The notes under the pieces were generated by a model, which ran no database searches, was not told the DNA's origin, and was given only the letters and a program-made list of their open reading frames with translations. Below, piece by piece: positions 1 to 6,243 of a stretch of 20,010 bases of DNA (position 1 is its first letter; every line of letters begins with the position of its first letter). The translations under genes and the position numbers were made by a program. This DNA comes from an uncultured Sphingomonas sp. (GTDB taxonomy: Bacteria; Pseudomonadota; Alphaproteobacteria; Sphingomonadales; Sphingomonadaceae): assembly GCA_946482655.1 (NCBI GenBank), contig CAMLSA010000060.1, forward strand, positions 1 to 20,010, read 5' to 3'.

Positions 1-151
1 CGTTCTCGGCGCCATAGCGGGCGCGGGCGGCGCGCTGGATCGCGTCCTCCATCGCCTCGATCACGATCTCGCGATCGATCAGCTTTTCCCGGGCCACGGC
101 ATCGGCGATCGCGAGCAGCTCTGCGCGGTTGGCGGTAATGGCGGTGGCCAT
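1..151 (-). CDS. nusA: Transcription termination/antitermination factor NusA, N-terminal fragment
   Basis: Only the first 50 codons are in the window; the gene runs off the left edge. The leftward reading begins MATAITANRAELLAIADAVA and continues with the helical region REIVIEAMEDAIQRAARARYG, which is characteristic of the NusA N-terminal RNA-polymerase-binding domain. NusA binds RNA polymerase in the cytoplasm and modulates pausing, termination and antitermination. The ATG at 149-151 lies 6 bases after the rimP stop codon. An AGAAGGA Shine-Dalgarno sits about ten bases upstream, inside the end of rimP. The rimP-nusA order is widely conserved in bacteria, so the pair is almost certainly co-transcribed. 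The KH, S1 and acidic-repeat regions cannot be assessed because they lie outside the window. Confidence 0.93.
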   Translation of the reverse strand, partial: MATAITANRAELLAIADAVAREKLIDREIVIEAMEDAIQRAARARYGAEN

Positions 152-157
152 GCGGGT

Positions 158-682
158 CTATCCTTCTACTTGAATCTTATCCGCGCCCTCGGTCGAGAGG
201 GGCGCGGTGGCCTTGATGAGAGCGTCGGTCAGGATCAGCTTCGCGCTGGCGATCTGTGCCAGCGGCACCGCCACCTCACCGAGCTTGTTTACACCGAGCG
301 TCACCGAGTCGCCATTGCTGGCGATGATGCGCCCGTCGAACTGCTTGCGGCCGTCGAGCGGCTCCGCAAGCTTCACCCGTGCGTCGAAACCTGCCCAGTC
401 GATCCAGTCGGCGGGGCGGGTCAGCGGCCGGTCGATGCCGGGTGAGCTGACCTCGAGCCGATAGGCCTCCTCGATCGGATCGACCTCGTCGAACTTCTCT
501 GAGATACGCCGCGACAGCGCCTCGCAATCGCCGATGCCGAGTTGCCGCGTATCGGGGCGCTCGGCCATTACCTGCAGGGTCGGATCGCTCTTGCCGCCGA
601 AGAAGGCGACGCGCACGAGCGACAGCCCAAGCGCTTTCGCCTCGGGCTCGATCAGCTTCGTCAACGCGGCGATGTCCGCCAT
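158..682 (-). CDS. rimP: Ribosome maturation factor RimP
   Basis: Predicted protein of 174 aa. RimP assists late assembly of the 30S ribosomal subunit. The N-terminal alpha/beta domain (about residues 1-92) ends in the family signature YRLEVSSPGIDRPL (residues 75-88). The C-terminal part (about 95-165) matches the SH3-like domain, with DGRIIASNGDSVTL and VAVPLAQIASAKL strands. I start at the ATG at 682 because GGAG lies five bases upstream. A GTG two codons earlier (688) would leave that Shine-Dalgarno without spacing. The gene is first of the rimP-nusA pair and has a plausible sigma70 promoter at 770-798. Length is slightly above the roughly 150 aa of E. coli RimP because of a short C-terminal extension, which is common in alphaproteobacteria. 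Confidence 0.94.
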   Translation of the reverse strand: MADIAALTKLIEPEAKALGLSLVRVAFFGGKSDPTLQVMAERPDTRQLGIGDCEALSRRISEKFDEVDPIEEAYRLEVSSPGIDRPLTRPADWIDWAGFDARVKLAEPLDGRKQFDGRIIASNGDSVTLGVNKLGEVAVPLAQIASAKLILTDALIKATAPLSTEGADKIQVEG

Positions 683-769
683 CCGCACTCCAGTTCAAAC
701 GCAGCACTTCAACCCCGGAGGTTTCCGCCCCCGAGCCCGGCAAAGTTTCCAATGTCGAGAAGTAGCGGC

Positions 770-798
770 GATATAGGTGAAGCTTTGCCGCAGGGCAA
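770..798 (-). promoter_or_regulatory. Candidate sigma70-type promoter for rimP-nusA
   Basis: Read leftward, TTGCCC (-35, bases 793-798) is followed after exactly 17 bases by TATATC (-10, bases 770-775). Predicted transcription would start near 763, giving a leader of about 80 bases before the rimP ATG. No other feature competes in the hemA-rimP gap (683-885). The call is by motif only. Confidence 0.45.
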
Positions 799-862
799 TA
801 TCTGTTTGCCGTGCTGAATCCTGCCCTACTGGAACAGGTTCGGCACGACGCAGCAACAGTAA

Positions 863-880
863 GAGGCGGTCGCCGGCCTC
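863..880 (-). terminator. Weak candidate terminator hairpin after hemA
   Basis: Read leftward, GAGGC-c-GG pairs with CC-GCCTC around a CGA loop, with one bulged base. The stem is followed by TTACTGTT, which is only moderately U-rich. It lies 6 bases after the hemA stop. It may be a weak intrinsic terminator separating hemA from rimP transcription, or chance in GC-rich DNA. Confidence 0.25.
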
Positions 881-885
881 AAGCC

Positions 886-2100
886 TCAAGCCGCCAGCCG
901 CATCTCCATCCGGTCCCAGATCTCGACCAGCGCCTTGGTCAACTCGCGCATCATCGCTTCGCTGTGGGCGGGACCCGGGGTGAAGCGCAGCCGTTCGGTG
1001 CCGCGCGGTACGGTCGGATAATTGATCGGCTGCACGTAGACGCCATATTCGGCGAGCAGGATATCCGAGACCCTCTTGGCCTTGACCGGATCGCCGACCA
1101 TCAGCGGAACGATGTGGGTCACCGTCTGCATCACCGGCAGGCCCGCTTCGGCGAACATCGCCTTGAGCTTGGCGGCGGCGGCCTGCTGGCCGTCGCGCTC
1201 TTCCGACGATTGCTTGAGGTGGCGTACGCTCGCGAGCGCGCCTGCGACCAGCACCGGCGCCAGAGAGGTGGTGAAGATGAAGCCCGGCGCATAGCTGCGG
1301 ATCACGTCGATGATCATCTGGTCGGCCGCGATATAGCCGCCCATCACGCCGAACGCCTTGCCCAGCGTTCCCTCGATCACGGTCAGCCGGCTCGCGGCGC
1401 CGTCACGGTCGGAAATGCCGCCACCGCGTGGTCCGTACATGCCGACGGCATGGACCTCGTCCAGATAGGTCAGCGCATTGTATTTGTCGGCGAGATCGCA
1501 GATCTCGTGGATCGGGGCGACGTCGCCGTCCATTGAATAGACACTCTCGAAGGCGATCAGCTTGGGCGCCTCCGGATCGGCCGCGGCGAGCAGCTCCTCG
1601 AGATGGTCGAGATCATTGTGGCGGAAGACCTGCTTCTCGCAACCAGAATTGCGGATGCCCGCGATCATCGACGCGTGGTTCAGCTCGTCCGAGAAGATGA
1701 TGCAGCCGGGCAGCACCTTGGCGAGGGTCGACAGCGTGGCCTCGTTCGAGACATAGCCCGACGTGAACAGCAGCGCGCCTTCCTTGCCGTGCAGGTCGGC
1801 CAGCTCGAACTCCAGATCGACATGATAATGGGTATTTCCGCCGATGTTGCGGGTGCCTCCCGAACCGGCGCCGACATCGTGGAGGGCTTCCTCCATCGCC
1901 GCGATCACCTTGGGATGCTGGCCCATGGCGAGATAGTCGTTCGAGCACCAGACGGTGACCGGCTTCGGGCCATTGTGGCCGGCGAAGCAGCGCGCATTGG
2001 GGAACATGCCCTTGTTGCGCAAGATGTCGATGAAAACCCGATAACGGCCTTCGGCGTGGAGACGGTCGATCGCCTGAGTAAAAACACGATTATAATCCAA
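886..2100 (-). CDS. hemA: 5-aminolevulinate synthase (TTG start)
   Basis: This PLP enzyme condenses glycine with succinyl-CoA to 5-aminolevulinate, the first step of haem synthesis by the C4 (Shemin) route typical of alphaproteobacteria. The predicted protein has 404 aa. Family motifs include DYNRVF at the N-terminus, [52 protein letters not shown] and [15 protein letters not shown] choose the TTG at 2098-2100. GGGGAG lies seven bases upstream, the product then begins M-D-Y like other family members, and key residues fall at H142, D214, H217 and lysine K248, the numbering known for Rhodobacter capsulatus ALAS. A GTG five codons upstream (2113-2115) is the alternative. The gene lies 102 bases downstream of murI on the same strand, so co-transcription is possible. 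The leader is unusually G-rich (about 2110-2124). Confidence 0.95.
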   Translation of the reverse strand: MDYNRVFTQAIDRLHAEGRYRVFIDILRNKGMFPNARCFAGHNGPKPVTVWCSNDYLAMGQHPKVIAAMEEALHDVGAGSGGTRNIGGNTHYHVDLEFELADLHGKEGALLFTSGYVSNEATLSTLAKVLPGCIIFSDELNHASMIAGIRNSGCEKQVFRHNDLDHLEELLAAADPEAPKLIAFESVYSMDGDVAPIHEICDLADKYNALTYLDEVHAVGMYGPRGGGISDRDGAASRLTVIEGTLGKAFGVMGGYIAADQMIIDVIRSYAPGFIFTTSLAPVLVAGALASVRHLKQSSEERDGQQAAAAKLKAMFAEAGLPVMQTVTHIVPLMVGDPVKAKRVSDILLAEYGVYVQPINYPTVPRGTERLRFTPGPAHSEAMMRELTKALVEIWDRMEMRLAA

Positions 2101-2198
2101 GGGTCTGCTCCCCACCGCCCCGCCTTGCCAAGGGGCTGAATCGACCGCCTTTTAGGATGGGATGCCGCAAAATGCCAGTGCGAACGATTCGCTGTATC

Positions 2199-2213
2199 CG
2201 ATTCAGAGAATCG
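2199..2213. repeat. Short perfect inverted repeat at the murI stop codon
   Basis: CGATTC-AGA-GAATCG, with six-base arms, overlaps the last codons and stop of murI. No T-tract follows in either direction, so terminator function is not supported. It may be chance. Confidence 0.3.
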
Positions 2214-2997
2214 AGGCGTCATCGAGCCCATGCGCCGCCAGGCCGGCCCGCAGCGCTTCGCCGATGTCCAACGGCGCAGTGAATATGGCCTTGCCCATTG
2301 GCCGTTCGGGCCAATCCTGGCCTTGCGTCAGATAGGCGACCCGGCGGGCGATTCCAGGTCCGCCATCGACGAAGCGCAGCGGACGCGCCGCCGCGGCGGT
2401 AAGTTCGTCGGAGACCAGCGGGAAATGCGTGCAAGCGAGCACGACCGTATCGATTCGCTCGCCGCCCGGCTGACCGAGCAGCCCGGCCAGCACCGCGCGA
2501 TAGTCGCCCGGTTCGGTCGCCTCGCCCCGGAGCTTGGACTCGGCGAGTTCGACGAGGCGCGCCGAGCCGTGGCGCAGCACCGTGCAGTCCGAGGCGAAGC
2601 GGGCGGAAAGATCATCGACATAGGGCTGGCGCACCGTCGCGTCGGTGCCGAGCACCCCGATCACGCGGCTCTTCGACTGCTCGGCCGCCGGCTTGATGGC
2701 GGGCACCGTGCCCACCACCGGCAGGTCGAGAGCGGCGCGGACGGCGGCAAGCGCGATGGTGGAGGCGGTGTTGCAGGCGATCACCACGAGGCGCGGTCGA
2801 TGCCGTTCGACGAGACGGCCGAGCAGCGCCGGCACCCGCGCGGCGATCTCCGCCTCGCTGCGGATGCCATAGGGGAAGCCGCCATTGTCGGCAACGTAGA
2901 CGAACGATGCCTGCGGCAGCAGCGCGCGCGTCGGCGCGAGGACGGAAAGCCCGCCCACCCCGGAATCGAACATCAGGATCGGGCGGTCATCGGCCAT
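2203..2997 (-). CDS. murI: Glutamate racemase
   Basis: Predicted protein of 264 aa, the usual length. MurI converts L- to D-glutamate in the cytoplasm for peptidoglycan synthesis by two-base cysteine chemistry. Visible motifs are MFDSGVGGLSVL near the N-terminus (acidic residue D11), FPYG at 41-44, VVIACNTAST with catalytic C75, GVLGTDATVRQPYV, and VVLACTHFPLV with the second catalytic C189. I start at the ATG at 2995-2997, which places MADDRPILMFDSG at the expected distance from the first motif. Upstream in-frame ATG/GTG codons add a non-conserved extension. No clear Shine-Dalgarno precedes this ATG. A weak promoter-like pair (TTGCGG, 17 bases, TAATGG, 3006-3034) would start transcription only about two bases before it. 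The gene is divergent from plsY. Confidence 0.94.
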   Translation of the reverse strand: MADDRPILMFDSGVGGLSVLAPTRALLPQASFVYVADNGGFPYGIRSEAEIAARVPALLGRLVERHRPRLVVIACNTASTIALAAVRAALDLPVVGTVPAIKPAAEQSKSRVIGVLGTDATVRQPYVDDLSARFASDCTVLRHGSARLVELAESKLRGEATEPGDYRAVLAGLLGQPGGERIDTVVLACTHFPLVSDELTAAAARPLRFVDGGPGIARRVAYLTQGQDWPERPMGKAIFTAPLDIGEALRAGLAAHGLDDASIL

Positions 2998-3099
2998 CAC
3001 GCAACCCATTAGGGATTGGCATCCGCCTCCGCAACCGGAGCGAAGCCGGGCGTGAGACATGGTCGTGCCGGGTCCGTAACTTTTGTGCAGTTGTGCGTG

Positions 3100-3127
3100 T
3101 TGCCAAGCTTGCCGCTTCGATTATGGT
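3100..3127 (+). promoter_or_regulatory. Candidate promoter for plsY-dprA
   Basis: TTGCCA (3100-3105) is followed after 16 bases by TATGGT (3122-3127). This predicts a start near 3134 and a leader of about 25 bases to the ATG at 3160, or a very short one to the ATG at 3139. It lies in the divergent murI/plsY gap. Motif match only. Confidence 0.35.
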
Positions 3128-3159
3128 GCGTCCGCCTGATGGGGAGCATCACTGCGTTC

Positions 3160-3747
3160 ATGTTTACGATGGCCACCGCCGTGACGCTGCTCGGCGCTTA
3201 TCTGCTTGGTTCGATTCCCTTCGGGGTCGTGCTGACGCGGCTCGCGGGCGTGGGCGATCTGCGCAAGATCGGCTCGGGCAACATCGGCGCGACCAACGTG
3301 CTGCGGACCGGGCGGAAGGGGCTGGCCGCGGCCACGCTGCTGCTCGACGGCGGCAAGGGCGCGGCGGCGGTGCTGATCGCGGCGGCGGTCCGGCCGGAGC
3401 TTGCGCCATGGGCGGGTGCTGCGGCGTTCATTGGCCATCTCTATCCGGTCTGGCTCAAATTTCGCGGCGGCAAGGGGGTGGCGACGATGCTCGGCGTCTC
3501 GCTCGCCGTCTACTGGCCGGCGGGTCTCGCCTTCGCGCTGCTGTGGCTCGCGATGTTGGCGCTCAGCCGGCGGTCCTCCGTCGGCGGGCTGTCGGGTGCT
3601 GTCGCGGCGCCGATCGCGGCTGCGACCGGCGGCCAGTCAGACGCGGTGCTGGTGCTGCTCGGCATGGCCCTGCTGGTCGTCTGCAAGCATCGCGACAATA
3701 TCGCCCGTTTGCTCGACGGCACCGAGCCCAGGGTCGGCGAGGGCTGA
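3160..3747 (+). CDS. plsY: Glycerol-3-phosphate acyltransferase PlsY
   Basis: Integral inner-membrane enzyme that transfers the acyl group from acyl-phosphate to glycerol-3-phosphate, the first step of phospholipid synthesis. Predicted 195 aa, near the usual length of about 200. Several hydrophobic segments alternate with the family's conserved cytoplasmic loops: GSGNIGATN (38-46), LLDGGKG (61-67), GHLYPVWLKFRGGKGVATM (92-110) and KHRDNI (176-181). The start is uncertain: ATGs at 3139, 3160 and 3169 are all in frame. GGGGAG at 3141-3146 lies 13 bases before the 3160 ATG, and beginning at 3160 puts the first membrane segment at the N-terminus, as in homologues. The gene runs directly into dprA, and the plsY stop (TGA 3745-3747) abuts the proposed dprA start. 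Confidence 0.93.
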   Translation: MFTMATAVTLLGAYLLGSIPFGVVLTRLAGVGDLRKIGSGNIGATNVLRTGRKGLAAATLLLDGGKGAAAVLIAAAVRPELAPWAGAAAFIGHLYPVWLKFRGGKGVATMLGVSLAVYWPAGLAFALLWLAMLALSRRSSVGGLSGAVAAPIAAATGGQSDAVLVLLGMALLVVCKHRDNIARLLDGTEPRVGEG

Positions 3748-3748
3748 T

Positions 3749-4846
3749 CTGGGCGGTGCCCAACCGGATCGGACCGAGCGCCTCGCCCGGCTCCGGCTGA
3801 TCCGCACGCCGCGCATCGGGCCGGTTGCCTATCAGCATCTTATCAGTCGCTTCGGCAGCGGTTCGGCGGCGCTCGCGGCGTTGCCCGATCTGGCCCGGCG
3901 CGGCGGTGGCCGGGTGCCCCTTGTGCCGCCACTGGCGAGCGCCGAGGCCGAGTTCGCCCGCCTCGACAGGCTCGGCGCGCAGTGCCTGTTCCGTGGCCTG
4001 CCCGGCTATCCGCGGCTGCTCGACGAGATCGAAACGGCGCCGCCGGTGCTGACTATCAAGGGCGATCCCGCTCTGCTTTCCCGGCCCACGATCGCGATCG
4101 TGGGCGCGCGCAACGCCAGCGGAGCGGCGATCCGCTTCGCCCGGATGCTCGCCCATGATCTCGGCGAACGAGGCTGGCTGGTGGTCTCGGGCCTGGCGCG
4201 CGGGATCGATACCGCCGCGCATGTCGGGTCGATCGGGCCGGGCACGGCGGCGGTGATCGCGGGGGGCATCGATGTGGTCTACCCGCCCGAAAATGCGAAG
4301 CTTCAACAGGACATCGCCGAACGCGGCCTGTTGATCGCCGAGCAGCCGCCCGGCATCGAGCCGCGCGCTCGGCATTTCCCCTATCGCAACCGGATCATCG
4401 CCGGGCTGGCCGCCGGCACGGTGGTGGTCGAGGCCGCGCCCAAATCGGGATCGCTGATCACTGCGCGGCTCGCCGCGGATTTCGGACGGGAGGTGATGGC
4501 GGTGCCCGGCTCGCCCCTCGATCCGCGTGCGCAAGGCTGCAACCAGCTGATTCGGGAGGGTGCGACGCTGGTTCAGTCGGCGGCCGACATCGCCGAAGCG
4601 CTGGCGCCGATCGGCGGAGTGGCGGTGCCTGCGCCCGATCCACCTGCACCGCCGCCGCCGACCGCTGCCGATGATCAGGCTCGACAGGCGATAGTCGAAC
4701 TGCTGGGCCCGGTGCCGCTGCCCGTCGACGAACTGATCAGGCAGTCCGGTGTCGACATGGGAACCGCCCAGATGGCGCTGCTCGAACTCGAACTCGGGGG
4801 ACGGATCGAGCGGCACGCCGGCGGGCGGGTGAGCCTCCAAAGCTGA
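3749..4846 (+). CDS. dprA: DNA-processing protein DprA, apparently non-canonical start
   Basis: DprA binds single-stranded DNA and loads RecA during natural transformation. Read from 3749 the protein is 365 aa, typical of the family. An N-terminal helical region (RLARLRLIRTPRIGPVAYQHL) precedes the Rossmann-like core with IAIVGARNAS (115-124), VVSGLARGIDTAAH (145-158), HFPYRNRIIAGL (209-220) and PGSPLDPRAQGCNQLIREGA (253-272). A proline-rich linker (about 294-304) leads to a C-terminal winged-helix domain (about 309-362). Between plsY and the conserved N-terminus there is no in-frame ATG, GTG or TTG. The best candidate is CTG at 3749-3751, with GAGGG a few bases upstream. The nearest upstream GTG (3596) would overlap plsY by 150 bases. 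Translation is probably coupled to plsY. The identity is sure; the start is not. Confidence 0.92.
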   Translation: MGGAQPDRTERLARLRLIRTPRIGPVAYQHLISRFGSGSAALAALPDLARRGGGRVPLVPPLASAEAEFARLDRLGAQCLFRGLPGYPRLLDEIETAPPVLTIKGDPALLSRPTIAIVGARNASGAAIRFARMLAHDLGERGWLVVSGLARGIDTAAHVGSIGPGTAAVIAGGIDVVYPPENAKLQQDIAERGLLIAEQPPGIEPRARHFPYRNRIIAGLAAGTVVVEAAPKSGSLITARLAADFGREVMAVPGSPLDPRAQGCNQLIREGATLVQSAADIAEALAPIGGVAVPAPDPPAPPPPTAADDQARQAIVELLGPVPLPVDELIRQSGVDMGTAQMALLELELGGRIERHAGGRVSLQS

Positions 4847-4855
4847 CCTGGTCAG
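4843..4855. repeat. Perfect inverted repeat at the dprA stop
   Basis: CTGACC-T-GGTCAG has six-base arms around one central base and spans the dprA stop codon. The spacing is too tight for an RNA hairpin, so if functional it would be a protein-binding dyad upstream of the globin gene. No T-tract follows. Confidence 0.3.
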
Positions 4856-4877
4856 GCGCCAGTTCGATACGGACTCG

Positions 4878-4906
4878 TAACATTAACATCCGGTTAGTCA
4901 TATTGA
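4878..4906 (+). promoter_or_regulatory. AT-rich putative control region of the globin/MCP pair
   Basis: This short AT-rich island in otherwise GC-rich DNA holds a tandem TAACAT-TAACAT (4878-4889) and a small dyad TAAC-atccg-GTTA (4884-4896). CATATT/TATTGA follows at 4899-4906 and could serve as a -10 region. I cannot assign a good -35. It probably carries the promoter and perhaps an operator for the two genes downstream. Confidence 0.35.
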
Positions 4907-4937
4907 TCCAAAATGGAGAAGATATGGAAGGGAATTC

Positions 4938-5351
4938 ATGACACCGAATCAGATCGCACTGGTCAAGTCGACGCTGGTCTATGCCATTCCGATCAGCGAT
5001 GCCGTCGCTGCCGACTTCTACGGTCGGCTGTTCGCCAGCTATCCGCAGCTCCGCGGCATGTTCGCCGAGGACATGGCCGCGCAGCGCAAGAAGCTGATGC
5101 TGACGCTGACGACCATCGTCGCGGATCTCGACAATCCCGACGACCTGATACCGATGGTGAGCGAGCTCGCCCGGCGCCATGTCGGCTATGGCGTCAGGGA
5201 TGAACATTATCCCCCGGTTGGCGCCGCCCTGATCGAGGCTCTCCGCCATGCCTTGGGAGCGCGGTTCACCTCCGAGGTCGAAGCGGCCTGGCGTGCTGCC
5301 TATGGCGTCCTCGCCGGGGCCATGATCCAGGCGGTGAGGAAAACGGCATGA
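4938..5351 (+). CDS. Single-domain haemoglobin (Vitreoscilla-type globin)
   Basis: A 137-aa globin. Hand alignment with Vitreoscilla haemoglobin (recalled sequence) places the proximal haem ligand at H81, B10 tyrosine at Y28, CD1 phenylalanine at F42, distal E7 glutamine at Q49, and the proximal-site tyrosine at Y91 (HYPPVG). The glutamate of the proximal H-Y-E network is V133 here. The C-terminal helix [15 protein letters not shown] is conserved and the protein ends soon after it. It therefore should bind haem and O2 or NO. GGAAGGGA (4926-4933) is a strong Shine-Dalgarno four bases before the ATG. The stop overlaps the start of the downstream chemoreceptor-type gene (ATGA, 5348-5351), indicating translational coupling. 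There is no reductase domain, so it is not a flavohaemoglobin. A role as the sensory half of a two-chain oxygen sensor is inferred. Confidence 0.9.
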   Translation: MTPNQIALVKSTLVYAIPISDAVAADFYGRLFASYPQLRGMFAEDMAAQRKKLMLTLTTIVADLDNPDDLIPMVSELARRHVGYGVRDEHYPPVGAALIEALRHALGARFTSEVEAAWRAAYGVLAGAMIQAVRKTA

Positions 5352-6133
5352 CGGCGAAAGCCGGCGCCGGGCCCCCGCTGGAAAGCCTGATCGAGACGGC
5401 GCAGTCGCTCGAAGCGGTGGCGCAGGCGCTCGCGCAGCTTGCGGCCGAGGTCGGCAAGCAGGCCACCGAGGCCACCCGACTCGCGCGCCGCTCGACCGAG
5501 GAAGCCCACCAGACGATGGCGTTTGCGATCCAGCTCGTCGAACAGGCCGGCATGATCGACAACCATGTCCACCACCAGCAATCGCTGATCAAGAAGGCAC
5601 AGGGGGCGGCGCTGGAAGGCGCCGACGCGCTCAGCCGACTGACCGGCTCGGCGACCAACATCGGGTCGATCTCGACCACGATCGGCGGCATCGCCCGCCA
5701 GAGCCGTCTGCTCGCGCTCAACGCGCGGATCGAGGCGGCACGCGCCGGCGAGACCGGCCGCGGCTTCGCGGTGGTCGCAAGCGAGGTGCGCGATCTTTCC
5801 GAACAGACCTCTGGCGCCACCCGTGAAATCGACGCCCGGGCGGAAAAGATGAAGCAGGAAATGGAGGGTATCGTCGGACTGTTCCACATCAATGCCGAAC
5901 GCGCAGACGAAGCATGGACGCTGGTCGAGCAGGTGACCGCGGCGACCGCGCTCCAGTGCAAGGCCGCCGATGGCGCGCGCGATCATAGCAAGAAGGCGGT
6001 GCACCATTCCGAAGAAGCGACCGCAATCGTCGGCAAGCTTGCAACCTCGGCGACGGCGGCGGGGATGATCGCCCAGCAGATCGTCTTGTCGTCGGCGTCG
6101 CTTGCAGATCAGGCGAGGGCGATCGCCGCCTGA
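5348..6133 (+). CDS. Soluble methyl-accepting chemotaxis-type signalling protein without a sensor domain
   Basis: Predicted 261 aa, almost entirely long amphipathic helix. The centre carries the MCP hairpin tip that docks CheA/Che[21 protein letters not shown] (112-131) then [19 protein letters not shown] (132-150). The usual Q-T-N before LLALN is QSR, and NAAIEAA is NARIEAA. The helices on either side are of similar length (about 12-125 and 135-248), as expected for one antiparallel coiled-coil hairpin. There is no membrane segment, HAMP, PAS or other sensor domain. The start codon overlaps the globin stop in ATGA, so the two are made together. The likely role is the signalling half of a globin-coupled sensor, controlling a CheA kinase not in this window. 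Function in motility or another Che-like pathway cannot be told apart here. Confidence 0.88.
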   Translation: MTAKAGAGPPLESLIETAQSLEAVAQALAQLAAEVGKQATEATRLARRSTEEAHQTMAFAIQLVEQAGMIDNHVHHQQSLIKKAQGAALEGADALSRLTGSATNIGSISTTIGGIARQSRLLALNARIEAARAGETGRGFAVVASEVRDLSEQTSGATREIDARAEKMKQEMEGIVGLFHINAERADEAWTLVEQVTAATALQCKAADGARDHSKKAVHHSEEATAIVGKLATSATAAGMIAQQIVLSSASLADQARAIAA

Positions 6134-6200
6134 TCCCGTTCTTGCCTGGTCCCACTCCTGTTTGTCTGGCCTCTTGACGACCCCGGCCATGGCTCTCCAC

Positions 6201-6228
6201 CCTCGTACGTGTACATGCGCGTAAGAGG
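6201..6228 (+). promoter_or_regulatory. Imperfect hairpin in the topA leader
   Basis: CCTC-G-TACG (6201-6209) can pair with CGTA-A-GAGG (6220-6228) around a ten-base loop, with one internal mismatch. It ends 15 bases before the topA ATG, just upstream of the GGAAAG Shine-Dalgarno (6235-6240). Possible 5' UTR structure; significance unknown. Confidence 0.25.
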
Positions 6229-6243
6229 ATTGCCGGAAAGCCC

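Noticed and set aside
877..890. Direct repeat CCTCAAG-CCTCAAG at the hemA stop
   Set aside because: Only seven bases twice, partly coding; likely chance.
2907..3800. A 297-codon + strand frame overlapping murI, plsY and the dprA start
   Set aside because: It is out of frame with plsY, Arg/Gly/Ala-rich and without motifs; a shadow frame.
3563..4840. A 425-codon open frame antisense to plsY and dprA
   Set aside because: Opposes two clear genes and shows only low-complexity Arg/Gly-rich sequence.
6174..6202. TTGACG as a -35 box for topA
   Set aside because: No acceptable -10 hexamer lies 16-18 bases downstream (CACCCT region).
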